Assembly (NCBI RefSeq): GCF_020911865.1
Contig: NZ_CP087131.1
Coordinates: forward strand, 558,001-622,000
Origin: Chryseobacterium sp. C-71
GTDB lineage: Bacteria > Bacteroidota > Bacteroidia > Flavobacteriales > Weeksellaceae
Length of the DNA stretch: 64,000 nt
Reading direction: 5' to 3'
The notes beneath the pieces are model-generated. The model was given only the letters and a program-made list of their open reading frames with translations, ran no database searches and had not been told where the DNA came from. Made by a program: the position numbers and the translations under genes. Shown here piece after piece: positions 44,828-54,301 of the stretch (its first letter is position 1; each line of letters opens with the position of its first letter).

Positions 44828-47596
44828 TTAGTAGGTCAGAGTGATTCCGCCTCCCCAGCCCATTTCATTATCGTAATTTCCGGAAACAGATAACCATTTT
44901 TGCAAAATATATCGTATTCCTGAGGTAAATTCACCATCAGAATTGAGACTGAAATTCCCTCTCAATCTTCTGGAAATCGGAATATCTTCCCGGCTCAATT
45001 CCAATAATACTTTCCCATTGTGGTCAACACTTGCATCGGCCGTAATCAGCATCGGCAAAATATATTGGGCACCAACGATAAACGTTGCCTTACTTTTCGA
45101 AGCTTTTTGTTGTCCGAACCAGGTTTTCTTTCCATGAAAATCTTCACCCGTTTCTTGAGCCATTTTTCGCTCCATGATTTCATGACTTTTTTGAATCCTC
45201 AAACCTGCATAAGGAATCGCCCACTGAAATTTTCCTAAAAACCGACCGACTTTAAAGTTTCCGTCAAAATGATCAAACTCCCAATTCGAATGAAACTCAT
45301 TCAGATTTGCCCATCTCGGTCCGAACATCGTCATCGTTTCTGCATGCATTTTATTGCTGTGGAGATCCAACATGGCCATAGAACTAACCATTCTGTTGTC
45401 TTTTAAAAAGTTTTTCCAAGCTAATTTTCTATTGGGTAATTGTGGATTAGGTTTTGAGTCTTCGTAACTGAAAATCCTACCCATTCCGGCCATCATGTGA
45501 TACAGAATATGGCAGTGAAAAAACCAGTCACCATCCTGATTGGCTGCAAATTCAATTGTATTGGTTTCCATCGGCATAATGTCTACAACGTTTTTAAGCG
45601 GTGAATATTCTCCTTTTGAGTTAATCAACCTAAAATCGTGACCATGTAAATGCATCGGATGACGCATCATTGAATTGTTGTACAAAGTAATTCGCAGAAC
45701 TTCTCCTTTTTTTACTAAAATCTTATCTGTTTCTGTGACCGTTTTATTATCTAAAGTCCACAGATAGTGATTCATATTTCCTTCCAGCGTAAATTTCATT
45801 TCACGAACATTTTCTGTAGGAAGAATCGTTTTTTCGGGAGATTTTAAAATATTATACGATAATCTTTTGATGGGTTTCTCTTCTTCCATTCCCAAATGTT
45901 GAGAATGGTCTTCTTCTTTTTCTGATTTCTTTTCTTTAATCCCCATCATTTCATTCATATGCTTCATCGTCATTTTTCGCTGACTTTCAGAAAGTTCAGG
46001 ATACATCACTTCATTCATATCCATCATTTGGTTACCCATCACCATGTTCATCGGTTTCATATTTCCGCTCATCTTCATCATTCCGTTCATCATTTTCATC
46101 CCTTCAAAAAGCTTTAATCTCGGTAAATTGGGAGCTTCAATTTTTTCACCCGAACCTAACCATAAAGAAGCGTGACCAATTCTGTCTTCTGACGTCGCAC
46201 GAAATTCAAAACTTTTATTTTCTGGAATCGTCACTTCAATATCATATGTTTCCGAAACACCTACAATCAGGCGATCTACTTCTACAGGGACGACATCATT
46301 TCCGTCATTTCCGACCACTTTTATTTTTCCGCCTCCAAAATTCAGCCAAAAATAAGTAGAAGATCCGCCATTGGCGACTCTCAAACGTACTTTATCTCCC
46401 GATTTTAGATTAGAATATTCAGAACTTGGTAATCCGTTGATCAGAAATTTATCGTAATAGACATCACTTACATCCATCGCTTCCATCCTCTTCCATTCGT
46501 TAAGGGCTTTTGTTCCGAAGTTTCCGGATTTTATCGCTTCCCAATAACTCTGCACTGCATTTTTCTTAATCGCATACCAATCGGTATTCGCCATATGAAG
46601 CCTTCGTGCAATCTGCATCGGATCTTCGTTACTCCATTCACCTAAAAGCACCGGGATTTCTTTTGTATATTCCGTTTTTGGCTCACTTTCTCTTTTATTT
46701 AAAACCAGAATTCCGTTCATCCCGATTTGCTCCTGCAAACCCTCATGTGAGTGATACCAATAGGTTCCGTTCTGGGAAACTCTGAATTTATACAAATGAG
46801 TTTCTCCCGGCTCCACAGGTTTTGTCGTTAAATAGGGAACTCCATCATGTTCATTAGGCAGAATAACACCATGCCAATGGAAACCCGTATTTTCTTTCAA
46901 CATATTATGAAGATAAATCTCTGCAGTGTCTCCTTCTGTAAAATATAAGGTTGGAGCCTGTAATTTTCCATTCACAGCGATTGCTCTGCGGTTTTCTCCA
47001 GTGAAATTGACAATCGTATCTTTTACATACAAATCATAGCGAACTGTTTTTCCGCCAAAAGGTACTTTTCCGTTTTCGGAATTTCTTTTTAAAACAGGAT
47101 TTTTAGGTGTAGGTTCAGACTCAGATTGAGCATGATTTTCAACTTCCACTAAATCCATTCCGCATTTTGAGCATTTTCCGGGTTTATCGGAAACTACTTC
47201 CGGATGCATCGGACAAGTGTAGCTTATTTTAGATTGAGATTGAGGTTTAGTTTGAGCTTTTGAATTTAAAATAAGTTTTGCATTAGGAGTAATCTCTTTG
47301 GATTTCTTATTACTTGCTTTTTTAACTTCAACTTTTTTCTCAACCTTAGGCTTAGCCTTGATTTTTATTTCTGATTTTACTTTTGCTTTCGGTATATTTT
47401 TTACTGATGGTTTTTCTACAATCTTAGGTTGTATGACAACGGTTTTCTTTACCAAAGTCATTCCGCATTTAGGACAGTCACCGGGTTTTGATGAAATAAC
47501 ATCTTTATCCATTGGACACGTATAATATGTCTTAACGGATTGTGAAAAACTGAAAACAGAGAACAAAAGCATCAGAAACATTATTATTTTTTTCAT
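44828..47596 (-). CDS. Multicopper oxidase with two N-terminal metal modules and a C-terminal barrel-like domain
   Basis: 922 residues with signal peptide. Two short heavy-metal-binding modules (YTCPM...CPKCGM and YTCPM...CSKCGM) lie at about 24-49 and 125-151, joined by a Lys-rich linker. The oxidase follows with HWHG, WYHSH, HPMHLHGHD and HCHILYHMMAGM (type 1 to 3 copper ligands). A Met-rich segment (MMNGMMKMSGNMKPMN and after) sits in mid-protein. The last about 210 residues are beta-rich and end GGGITLTY, with an aromatic end as in outer-membrane barrels; they resemble CopB. This looks like a CopA-CopB fusion; the barrel part is inferred. Confidence 0.85.
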   Translation of the reverse strand: MKKIIMFLMLLFSVFSFSQSVKTYYTCPMDKDVISSKPGDCPKCGMTLVKKTVVIQPKIVEKPSVKNIPKAKVKSEIKIKAKPKVEKKVEVKKASNKKSKEITPNAKLILNSKAQTKPQSQSKISYTCPMHPEVVSDKPGKCSKCGMDLVEVENHAQSESEPTPKNPVLKRNSENGKVPFGGKTVRYDLYVKDTIVNFTGENRRAIAVNGKLQAPTLYFTEGDTAEIYLHNMLKENTGFHWHGVILPNEHDGVPYLTTKPVEPGETHLYKFRVSQNGTYWYHSHEGLQEQIGMNGILVLNKRESEPKTEYTKEIPVLLGEWSNEDPMQIARRLHMANTDWYAIKKNAVQSYWEAIKSGNFGTKALNEWKRMEAMDVSDVYYDKFLINGLPSSEYSNLKSGDKVRLRVANGGSSTYFWLNFGGGKIKVVGNDGNDVVPVEVDRLIVGVSETYDIEVTIPENKSFEFRATSEDRIGHASLWLGSGEKIEAPNLPRLKLFEGMKMMNGMMKMSGNMKPMNMVMGNQMMDMNEVMYPELSESQRKMTMKHMNEMMGIKEKKSEKEEDHSQHLGMEEEKPIKRLSYNILKSPEKTILPTENVREMKFTLEGNMNHYLWTLDNKTVTETDKILVKKGEVLRITLYNNSMMRHPMHLHGHDFRLINSKGEYSPLKNVVDIMPMETNTIEFAANQDGDWFFHCHILYHMMAGMGRIFSYEDSKPNPQLPNRKLAWKNFLKDNRMVSSMAMLDLHSNKMHAETMTMFGPRWANLNEFHSNWEFDHFDGNFKVGRFLGKFQWAIPYAGLRIQKSHEIMERKMAQETGEDFHGKKTWFGQQKASKSKATFIVGAQYILPMLITADASVDHNGKVLLELSREDIPISRRLRGNFSLNSDGEFTSGIRYILQKWLSVSGNYDNEMGWGGGITLTY

Positions 47597-47696
47597 AATA
47601 TTTCAAAATTCTTTATAGCTGAACATTAACCCACAATATTAAAGTAGATTTTAATTAAATGCATTCAACTGATTATTAAACAAATAAATAGGATAT

Positions 47697-48170
47697 TTAT
47701 TTGATCTCTGATTTCACAGAACCACAAGAAAGCATAGAACTCCCGTAATAAGGATTGATGATTTTTTTCTCGTTGCTCAGCCAGCTTCCGTCTGCCATTG
47801 GGCAGTATTGAACAAAAACCGGATCTGCTGAAATTTTGAATTGCTTAGCCAAAGCAATCATGTTGTCTGAAAGATTAAAGAACGTCTCTCTCTGAGCCGC
47901 AATATCTTTAGCATTTGAAATTACTGTTGCATCTTTTTTCAGAGTACTTACATTCCCTTCAGAAAGAACTTTGTAATCAATTGCCGAAGTCGTTTTTATA
48001 AACTCTGTAGCAGCTTGAGAGGTTTTGTCGGCATTATCTGAGGCCAAAGCATCTTTGATGTTGATATAATTTTGGTAAAGCTTCGTTACCTGAGCGTCAG
48101 ATTTTAGCTGAGCTGAAACACAAACGATTGCAAATAAAGAAAATAGGGCTGTAATGATATATTTTTTCAT
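47697..48170 (-). CDS. DUF3347 domain protein
   Basis: 157 residues with signal peptide (through SAQ). The domain is alpha-helical: YQNYINIKDALASDNADKTS, FIKTTSAIDYKVL, then AQRETFFNLSDNMIALAKQF and the end YCPMADGSWLSNEKKIINPYYGSSMLSCG. The YCPM...C signature is that of DUF3347, often found fused to or near copper efflux proteins. It lies 100 bp upstream of the multicopper oxidase gene on the same strand. Confidence 0.85.
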   Translation of the reverse strand: MKKYIITALFSLFAIVCVSAQLKSDAQVTKLYQNYINIKDALASDNADKTSQAATEFIKTTSAIDYKVLSEGNVSTLKKDATVISNAKDIAAQRETFFNLSDNMIALAKQFKISADPVFVQYCPMADGSWLSNEKKIINPYYGSSMLSCGSVKSEIK

Positions 48171-48267
48171 TTTTTTAAAATTTTAGATTGAATGATAATT
48201 TGAAAATCGCATGATGCGACAAAGCGTGTCGTTCATTACGATATGGTGTTCAAACGACTAACAAATT

Positions 48268-48645
48268 TTAAATTCTAAAATTACAATGATGAATAAAGAT
48301 AGGAACCGATCGATTTTCCGGCGGAGCATTGATCAGAATCTGAGAAAATTTTGTAGCTGAAAATGATCTGTCTGTAAAGAAAAACTGATGATGCTGAACC
48401 TCTGAAATACTTTTCAGAAAATCAATTTTCAAAAAATCTGATTTTTGAGAATCATCGACTTTCACCAATTTTATTTCAGTTTTGCAGCAGTCTCTTTTCT
48501 CTTTAGTTCCGCATTTGCTGCAGGTATCATCAGATTTTTGAGTCACTGAAACCAATTCTTTCATACAATAATGCATACTAAAAACTGCTCCGGAAGAAAA
48601 GCCGAAGTAGAATATAGAAAATAATATGGGAAGAATCTTTTTCAT
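48268..48645 (-). CDS. HYC_CC_PP family protein
   Basis: 125 residues from ATG 48645. The three name-giving motifs are all visible: MHYCM, RDCCKTE, and NAPPENRSVPIF ending in a His/Cys pair (FIHHCNFRI). A signal or anchor segment is at the start. The Cys/His content suggests metal binding, in line with the copper neighbourhood, but the function is unknown. A TTG frame start at 48657 is rejected because it falls in the promoter box at 48655-48662. Confidence 0.8.
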   Translation of the reverse strand: MKKILPILFSIFYFGFSSGAVFSMHYCMKELVSVTQKSDDTCSKCGTKEKRDCCKTEIKLVKVDDSQKSDFLKIDFLKSISEVQHHQFFFTDRSFSATKFSQILINAPPENRSVPIFIHHCNFRI

Positions 48646-48654
48646 AAGCTGAAA

Positions 48655-48662
48655 CAAAGGTA
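48655..48662 (-). promoter_or_regulatory. -7 element of the copper-resistance genes
   Basis: Minus-strand TACCTTTG, 9 bp before ATG 48645. A TTTG lies 24 nt upstream (48690-48687), a little far. Confidence 0.5.
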
Positions 48663-48728
48663 AAAATAACCACTGAATGATTGTTACAAAATTTAGTGAT
48701 ATTGTTATAAAATTACGGATAACAAAAA

Positions 48729-48749
48729 ACTCCCGAAAATTTCAGGAGT
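48729..48749 (-). terminator. Terminator of the TonB-dependent receptor gene
   Basis: Stem ACTCCTGAAA / TTTTCGGGAGT with T's after it on the minus strand. It separates the receptor from the copper operon. Confidence 0.65.
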
Positions 48750-48779
48750 CATTGTATATTTTCGATAAAATTTAAGTTT

Positions 48780-50984
48780 TTATTTAATCTTAAACTCAAG
48801 CTTGACATTAAAGAACCTTCCTGTCAAACGTACAGGCACAGGGTACATTAAGTTTGTATTCGCATCTGTAATCCATTGGTTGGCAACGGTATTATTGATA
48901 TTAAAAGCATTGAAAACCTGAACTCCCAAAGTCAATTCATCAAAATTACTCAGGAAACCATACGTTTGTTTTTTCTCTTTAGCATCTACAAATGCATAAG
49001 AAAGTCCCAAATCTACTCTCTTGTAAGAAGGCAAAGTTTTCTGATATTGATAAGGATCTGTGAAAACCGGCGCTCCGTTTGGTAATCCCATTGCATAAGT
49101 CAAGGTAAGATTCACACGCATTTGCGGAAATCTCGGCATATAATCTTGATAAAACATTGCAAATCTGAATCTTTGATCCGTCGGTCTTGGAATATCTCCT
49201 CTCCCATCAATATTTTCATAAATCCTGGCATAACTTGCAGACAACCAAGAATCTACACCGGGAACAAATTCTCCAAACAATCTGGTATCAAGTCCGTATG
49301 CATATCCTGACGCATTATTTTTACCAGAATAACGAATTCTCACATTATCCATATAATATGGAATCAGGTTATCCATTTTCTTGTAGTATGCTTCTGTTGT
49401 TAATTTAAACGGACGGTTGTCGAACTCAAATTCAAAATCATTGGCAACAATTGCCTGAATGGAACGCTGAGATTTTATATTCGTATTAAAATTTCCATTC
49501 AAATCTTTAATTTCTTTATAGAAAGGTGCCTGATAATAAATACCTCCCGAAACCCTGAACAACATATCTGTATTCCAATCAGGCTTTATGGCAAACTGTG
49601 CTCTTGGTGAGAATATGGTTTCATCATTAAAACTCCAATGTGCAACTCTCGCCCCGGCGTTTACAAAAACTTTGCTCGAACCCCAATAGAACTTCTGCGA
49701 ATACTGTCCATACGCTGACATTCTCGTCGGTTCGATATGATTATTACCCTGAATGCTGTAAAATAAATCTAAGTCTGAAGCATCGGGAAATCTCGGATCA
49801 TCCGGAGGTCTTGGTACGCTGTATCCTGAAGAATCTACTAATTTATACTCATTGGTTAAATCACGAAGATTTTCTTTTTCATATTTAAAACCAAATTCAA
49901 TATCTGTATTTACATTCGGTGAAAAACGGGTTCTGAACTGTGTTCCGTAAGTTCTTACAAACAAATCATTACGAGCATGTTCTATCTGCCCGCCAATATC
50001 GTAAGAAGTAATCGGATTTCCTGTTATTGGATCAAATGTCTGTAAAATATAACTTGAAGCGATGGTAAAATATTCTTTTTCTCTGTTTTGATAAGCAAAA
50101 CTATCTAACGTAAATCTCCATTTATCAGACGGTTTATAGTTCATCGAGAACGTTCCCATCATATTTTTGTACTGATCGTTTTCTTTACCGTTGTAAAATA
50201 CAGAAAGATTAATTGGCCTCTGCAAAGAACCAAAGTCTACACTTCGCTCTTTAGGAACCATGTCATAGTCGTTCTTTGAATAGTATCCTATGAATGACAT
50301 GGTGAATTTATCATTCACATGATAATTCAGATAGGTTTGAAAATCGTAATAAACTGGGTTAAAATCAGTGTCTTCATTTAAAGTATTTAATACCAAATTG
50401 GTATTTCTATATCTCCCTGAAAATAAAGCTGTTAATTTTTTATTTTTTGAAGCTAAACCAGTTGTTAATCTTCCACCAATCAAACTTGCCTCTCCTGAAA
50501 GTTCAAATTTTTCCGGCTCACGATAATAAATATTTAGTGCTGAAGACATCTTATCACCATATCTTGGCTCAAAACCTCCGGCAGAAAAATTCACTGTAGA
50601 AACCATATCAGGATTGATGATACTTAAACCTTCCTGCTGAGAATTTCTTATCAAAAAAGGTCTGTAGATCTCAATATCATTGATGTAAATAAGGTTTTCG
50701 TCGTAGTTTCCACCACGCACCATGTATTGCGAAGACAGTTCTGTGTTGGAGTTTACAGAAGGTAAAGTTTTAATAATTCCTTCGATCCCTCCGGAAATGC
50801 TTGCCACATTCTGAGCATCTTTTGCAGATATTTTTACAGTGGTAAGGTCATTCGTGCTTCCTGTTACTTTTTTCTGGAAAACGACTTCCTCAATATCTGT
50901 TGTTCTCGTTGTATCTCTCTTTTTGGTTTGAGAGAATACTAACATCGGAACCATGAGGCTCAGTGGTAAAACTAGTTTTTTCAA
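48780..50984 (-). CDS. TonB-dependent receptor
   Basis: 734 residues with a signal peptide (through FSQ) and a short TonB-box-like stretch DIEEVVFQKK. The plug (about 40-180) has SQYMVRGGNYDENLIYINDIE and PSVNSNTELSS. The rest is a beta-barrel with the final FNVKLEFKIK. It lacks the N-terminal carboxypeptidase-like domain common in this phylum. Next to copper genes, it might import a copper chelate or a related ligand, but that is only context. Its own terminator sets it apart from the following genes. Confidence 0.87.
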   Translation of the reverse strand: MKKLVLPLSLMVPMLVFSQTKKRDTTRTTDIEEVVFQKKVTGSTNDLTTVKISAKDAQNVASISGGIEGIIKTLPSVNSNTELSSQYMVRGGNYDENLIYINDIEIYRPFLIRNSQQEGLSIINPDMVSTVNFSAGGFEPRYGDKMSSALNIYYREPEKFELSGEASLIGGRLTTGLASKNKKLTALFSGRYRNTNLVLNTLNEDTDFNPVYYDFQTYLNYHVNDKFTMSFIGYYSKNDYDMVPKERSVDFGSLQRPINLSVFYNGKENDQYKNMMGTFSMNYKPSDKWRFTLDSFAYQNREKEYFTIASSYILQTFDPITGNPITSYDIGGQIEHARNDLFVRTYGTQFRTRFSPNVNTDIEFGFKYEKENLRDLTNEYKLVDSSGYSVPRPPDDPRFPDASDLDLFYSIQGNNHIEPTRMSAYGQYSQKFYWGSSKVFVNAGARVAHWSFNDETIFSPRAQFAIKPDWNTDMLFRVSGGIYYQAPFYKEIKDLNGNFNTNIKSQRSIQAIVANDFEFEFDNRPFKLTTEAYYKKMDNLIPYYMDNVRIRYSGKNNASGYAYGLDTRLFGEFVPGVDSWLSASYARIYENIDGRGDIPRPTDQRFRFAMFYQDYMPRFPQMRVNLTLTYAMGLPNGAPVFTDPYQYQKTLPSYKRVDLGLSYAFVDAKEKKQTYGFLSNFDELTLGVQVFNAFNINNTVANQWITDANTNLMYPVPVRLTGRFFNVKLEFKIK

Positions 50985-51026
50985 AAGAAATTATTTAGAA
51001 TTCTAAAATTAAGGATTTTTTAACAA

Positions 51027-51836
51027 TTACAAAATGGATTCTCTAACTCTTGTTAATTTTTGTAACAAATCTTCTAATAAATCCAGTCTAAGCATGTTAG
51101 CTCCGTCAGATAAAGCAGTTTCCGGTGTGGGATGTGTTTCGATAAAAATACCATCTGCGCCAACGGCAATTCCTGCTTTGGCAACAGTTTCTATCAAATC
51201 TGGTCTTCCTCCGGTAACTCCTGAACTTTGATTAGGCTGTTGAAGAGAATGCGTGACATCCAAAATTACTGGAGCATATGCTCTCATTGTTGGAATTCCT
51301 CTGTAATCAACGATTAAATCGGTATATCCGAAAGAATTCCCTCGTTCAATGATGGCTACTTTTTGATTATCTGAATCAGTCACTTTCTGAACGGCAAACT
51401 TCATCGATTCCGGAGAAAGAAACTGTCCTTTTTTTAATGAAACACATTTTCCGGTTTTTGCTGCAGCAATTAATAAATCGGTCTGACGCACTAAGAATGC
51501 AGGGATTTGTAAAACATCCACATATTGCGCCGCCAAAGCTGCATGGTCGTTTTCGTGAATATCTGTAGTAGTCGGAATATTGAAAGTTTCCCCAACTTTT
51601 TTAAGAATTTCCAGAGATTTTTCTTCACCAATTGTCGTGAAAGAATCTACTCTGCTTCTGTTGGCTTTTTTGAAACTTCCTTTAAAAATATAAGGAATAT
51701 TGTATTTATTAGTCAGCTCAATTACTTTTTCAGCAATTCTCAATGCCATATCTTCACCTTCAATGATGCATGGTCCTGCGATTAAGAAAAAGTTTTTTGA
51801 ATCTTTGTGGTGTATATTGTCTAAGTACTGAATCAT
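51027..51836 (-). CDS. kdsA: 3-deoxy-8-phosphooctulonate synthase (KDO-8-P synthase)
   Basis: 269 residues. FLIAGPCIIEGED at the start: the Cys in GPC marks the metal-dependent class. Then FKGSFKKANRSRVDSF, LQIPAFLVRQTDLLIAAAKTGK, VTHSLQQPNQSSG and GADGIFIETHPTPE. It makes KDO-8-P from PEP and arabinose-5-phosphate for lipopolysaccharide. Its 3' neighbour on the minus strand is the TonB receptor. Confidence 0.95.
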   Translation of the reverse strand: MIQYLDNIHHKDSKNFFLIAGPCIIEGEDMALRIAEKVIELTNKYNIPYIFKGSFKKANRSRVDSFTTIGEEKSLEILKKVGETFNIPTTTDIHENDHAALAAQYVDVLQIPAFLVRQTDLLIAAAKTGKCVSLKKGQFLSPESMKFAVQKVTDSDNQKVAIIERGNSFGYTDLIVDYRGIPTMRAYAPVILDVTHSLQQPNQSSGVTGGRPDLIETVAKAGIAVGADGIFIETHPTPETALSDGANMLRLDLLEDLLQKLTRVRESIL

Positions 51837-52188
51837 TTTTATTTGAATTAAAAAGTTCAGTAAAAATACTTATAAAGTTTCAGAATTGGAAATTATTTAT
51901 TCTGCTAATATTTTTGATATTTAAAAGGATTTTAGCAACCGTTTTTGCCACGAATTCACGAATTTTTTAATGAATGTCCGTAATTAATTTTAACGGTTTG
52001 TTTGTCATTCCGGAGGAATCTTAACACACTGAAAATAAATCAGTTTATATTCCTCCGGAATGACAAAATGATTGATGATTTTGGTGTTATGATTAAAAAC
52101 GGATATTCATAAATTTTTTAATGTGATAAGTGAGTGAAGAATTAAATTAAAAGAAAAATTATGAGTGATCAAATTCGTGAATGCGTGG
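51837..52188. other. 352-bp intergenic region with nested palindromes
   Basis: No gene seen. Three levels of inverted repeats (51947-52189, 51971-52109, 52001-52067) fill most of it; they are listed separately. The kdsA upstream region is at the left end. Confidence 0.7.
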
Positions 52189-52189
52189 C
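51947..52189. repeat. Outer palindromic element enclosing a second one
   Basis: Outer arms GCCACGAATTCACGAATTT (51947-51965) and AAATTCGTGAATGCGTGGC (52171-52189), 18 of 19 pairing. A middle pair TGAATGTCCGT (51971-51981) / ACGGATATTCA (52099-52109) matches 10 of 11. The right outer arm reaches the stop codon of DUF1697. Confidence 0.7.
52001..52067. repeat. Inner palindromic element (copy 1)
   Basis: Perfect 19-bp arms TTTGTCATTCCGGAGGAAT (52001-52019) and complement (52049-52067), with a smaller ACTGA/TCAGT pair in the loop. A related element lies at 62903-62963. Confidence 0.85.
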
Positions 52190-52710
52190 TATTTTTTCAA
52201 AATTTTCTCAAATGTATTAATATTTCTGCTTGTAAACTGATCTTTCATATTTTTTCTGCCTAAAATTTTCCCAAAACTTGAATCTAATGTATTGCCTTTC
52301 GGAACCTGCCAATAAAAATTTCCGTTAACGATTTTTGCATCTTCATTTTCAGTTTTTAAAGCAGCTTCAAATTCTTTCATCAAAACACTTTCCACATCTT
52401 GATTTCCTATAAATGTATAGACGTGCAAATCTTCATTTTTATCAAACGGATTTGAATTCCAAAAAATTTCAATTTCTTCTTTAGATTTCACAAAAAGAAA
52501 AGCTTCGTAATTAAAATGCTCCGACATTGCTTTTTCAAGAATTATTTTTAAGTCTTCGACTTTTTGATCTGAAGAAAAAATAATATTTCCTGATGCTAAA
52601 ACCGATACAACATCCTGCATTCCTGCATTTTTGAAGACTTCGCAGACTTCTGCCATTTTCATATTTGTGCCTTTTACATTGACACCTCGGAGGAAAGCAC
52701 AGTATTTCAT
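52189..52710 (-). CDS. DUF1697 domain protein
   Basis: 173 residues. Family-like opening KYCAFLRGVNVKGTNMKMAE, then DVVSVLASGNIIFSSDQ and the later WNSNPFDKNEDLHVYTF. Function unknown. It is a probable single gene. The octamer tandem repeat begins 4 bp upstream of its ATG, so it lies in the 5' leader. Confidence 0.88.
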   Translation of the reverse strand: MKYCAFLRGVNVKGTNMKMAEVCEVFKNAGMQDVVSVLASGNIIFSSDQKVEDLKIILEKAMSEHFNYEAFLFVKSKEEIEIFWNSNPFDKNEDLHVYTFIGNQDVESVLMKEFEAALKTENEDAKIVNGNFYWQVPKGNTLDSSFGKILGRKNMKDQFTSRNINTFEKILKK

Positions 52711-52714
52711 CGGT

Positions 52715-52762
52715 TTTTAGAGTTTTAGAGTTTTAGAGTTTTAGAGTTTTAGAGTTTTAGAG
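52715..52762. repeat. Octamer tandem repeat, 6 perfect copies of TTTTAGAG
   Basis: An 8-bp unit repeats six times (48 bp), starting 4 bp from the start codon of the DUF1697 gene on its upstream side. In the gene's direction the unit reads CTCTAAAA. Confidence 0.95.
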
Positions 52763-52796
52763 TTAAAATTACTTTTTACTTGGCTCTTTTTACTTA

Positions 52797-54284
52797 TTAC
52801 TTAATTTTCTCATAAAGATTATAATCTGTTCCGGAAGGCTTCAGTTTGTAAATTTTCTCTAAAATCTTGTTGTCACTTTGCAGATGATTTTTCACTCGAA
52901 ATTCATTTAACAATTTATAATGTGTTTTATAATAATAGGCATCTTTTCCTTCAAATAAATTATTGTAGGAAAGCAGATATTTTGGTTGTCTTTTTTTAAC
53001 GGTATTTAACCAATAATGAGGCTTGTCTTTTTTGATTTCGCTTTGAATTTGTTTATCGACCAATCCAACTTCGTCGATCGTTTTTAAGCCAGAAAAATAA
53101 GGAATGTATCCCGCAGGTTCGAGCAAAATCCATTGTTTTTTGTCTTTTTCGTACATATTCAGAAACAAGCCAATCGATCTTCTGTAATTCCATTCACCGT
53201 TTCCTGTTGCGATAGAATGGATTGTTTGGAAAGCCAGCATCGGTAAAATATAGACAATAACCAATGCCGAAAGCCACCAGTTTCTTTTTACTTTTTGTTC
53301 TAAAACAAAGATTAAAACCGGAACGAACAGTAAAATCTGCGGCACCCAATAATACCAGTCGAAAAGGCTTTTTTGTGAAAGAAAAATAATCTGTTTCGTC
53401 CATGCAAACAGGAAAATAATCCATAAGAAATAATTTCTTTTTTCTCTCTGTCTGATTAAATAAATAAAACATAACAACTCAAAAACAGCAATAACAATCG
53501 TCACCGGATTGAAGTCACCGGGAAGCTTCAGCATCCCCCAGAAGTTTCCGTAATTTAATCTGAAATATTCGAAATCCTGATGCAAAGTATACACTCTGTC
53601 GTATGCCAACTTTTTGGCAACAATCGTATTATTCACCAATTCACCAAAGTAAAACCAGTTGAAAGCCAATGCTGCGGATACTCCCAAAATTCCACCTAAA
53701 ATATAGGCCCATTTTATTTTTCTGTTCCAAAAAGTATCGACTAAAAAGACAATTCCGAGGAAAATTACGGTATCAATTCTTGTAAATAAAATTAAAATAG
53801 GAAATACAATCAGTGCCCATTTTTTTTCCTTTTTAAAACCATAATAAAGCAAAGCCATTTCAAGGAAGAACAGAATTCCGTATTCCATTCCAAGAATTGA
53901 AATCTTGATGGAAGGCGGCAGAAGCCCAAATAAAAAGATAAAGATTGCTTTATGCCAAGGATTTTTTAATAATAAATGAGAAAGAAATAAACTTCCAATA
54001 GTAAAAAGAATGGTGTTTAAAATCAAAAGAGGTTCGATAAAGTTTTCTTTCCCAAAAATTAAATTAAAAAAATAAGAAACGAAAACATACAAATGTGTTG
54101 TAGAAGCCGATATTTTGGTATCACCATTGAAACCAATCACTCCGTAATCCAATAAATTTTGGGCAACCCGCCAGGTAATGAAAGCGTCTTCCTGAATATG
54201 GTGCGTTAATAGAAAATAAAGTTTTGCAATAACTGCAAAGATTACAGCATACAGCGGGAGATTTTTACTGGTGTTTTCGGCCAT
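52797..54284 (-). CDS. Multispanning membrane protein, glycosyltransferase family 39-like
   Basis: 495 residues from ATG 54284. About ten to twelve membrane segments; an early acidic loop HHIQEDAFITWRVAQNLLDYG, typical of the Asp-containing first periplasmic loop of GT-C glycosyltransferases, then NGDTKISASTTHLYVF, and a C-terminal soluble part with YLLSYNNLFEGKD. It may transfer a sugar from a lipid carrier. A longer start at 54473 would overlap the preceding DUF2723 gene and cross a terminator and a promoter, and is rejected. Confidence 0.72.
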   Translation of the reverse strand: MAENTSKNLPLYAVIFAVIAKLYFLLTHHIQEDAFITWRVAQNLLDYGVIGFNGDTKISASTTHLYVFVSYFFNLIFGKENFIEPLLILNTILFTIGSLFLSHLLLKNPWHKAIFIFLFGLLPPSIKISILGMEYGILFFLEMALLYYGFKKEKKWALIVFPILILFTRIDTVIFLGIVFLVDTFWNRKIKWAYILGGILGVSAALAFNWFYFGELVNNTIVAKKLAYDRVYTLHQDFEYFRLNYGNFWGMLKLPGDFNPVTIVIAVFELLCFIYLIRQREKRNYFLWIIFLFAWTKQIIFLSQKSLFDWYYWVPQILLFVPVLIFVLEQKVKRNWWLSALVIVYILPMLAFQTIHSIATGNGEWNYRRSIGLFLNMYEKDKKQWILLEPAGYIPYFSGLKTIDEVGLVDKQIQSEIKKDKPHYWLNTVKKRQPKYLLSYNNLFEGKDAYYYKTHYKLLNEFRVKNHLQSDNKILEKIYKLKPSGTDYNLYEKIK

Positions 54285-54301
54285 CGCGTTTTTTTGATGC
54301 A

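Noticed and set aside
51770..51970. 66-codon plus-strand frame at the start of kdsA and beyond
   Set aside because: It crosses the kdsA start region and the first palindrome arm, without signs of coding.
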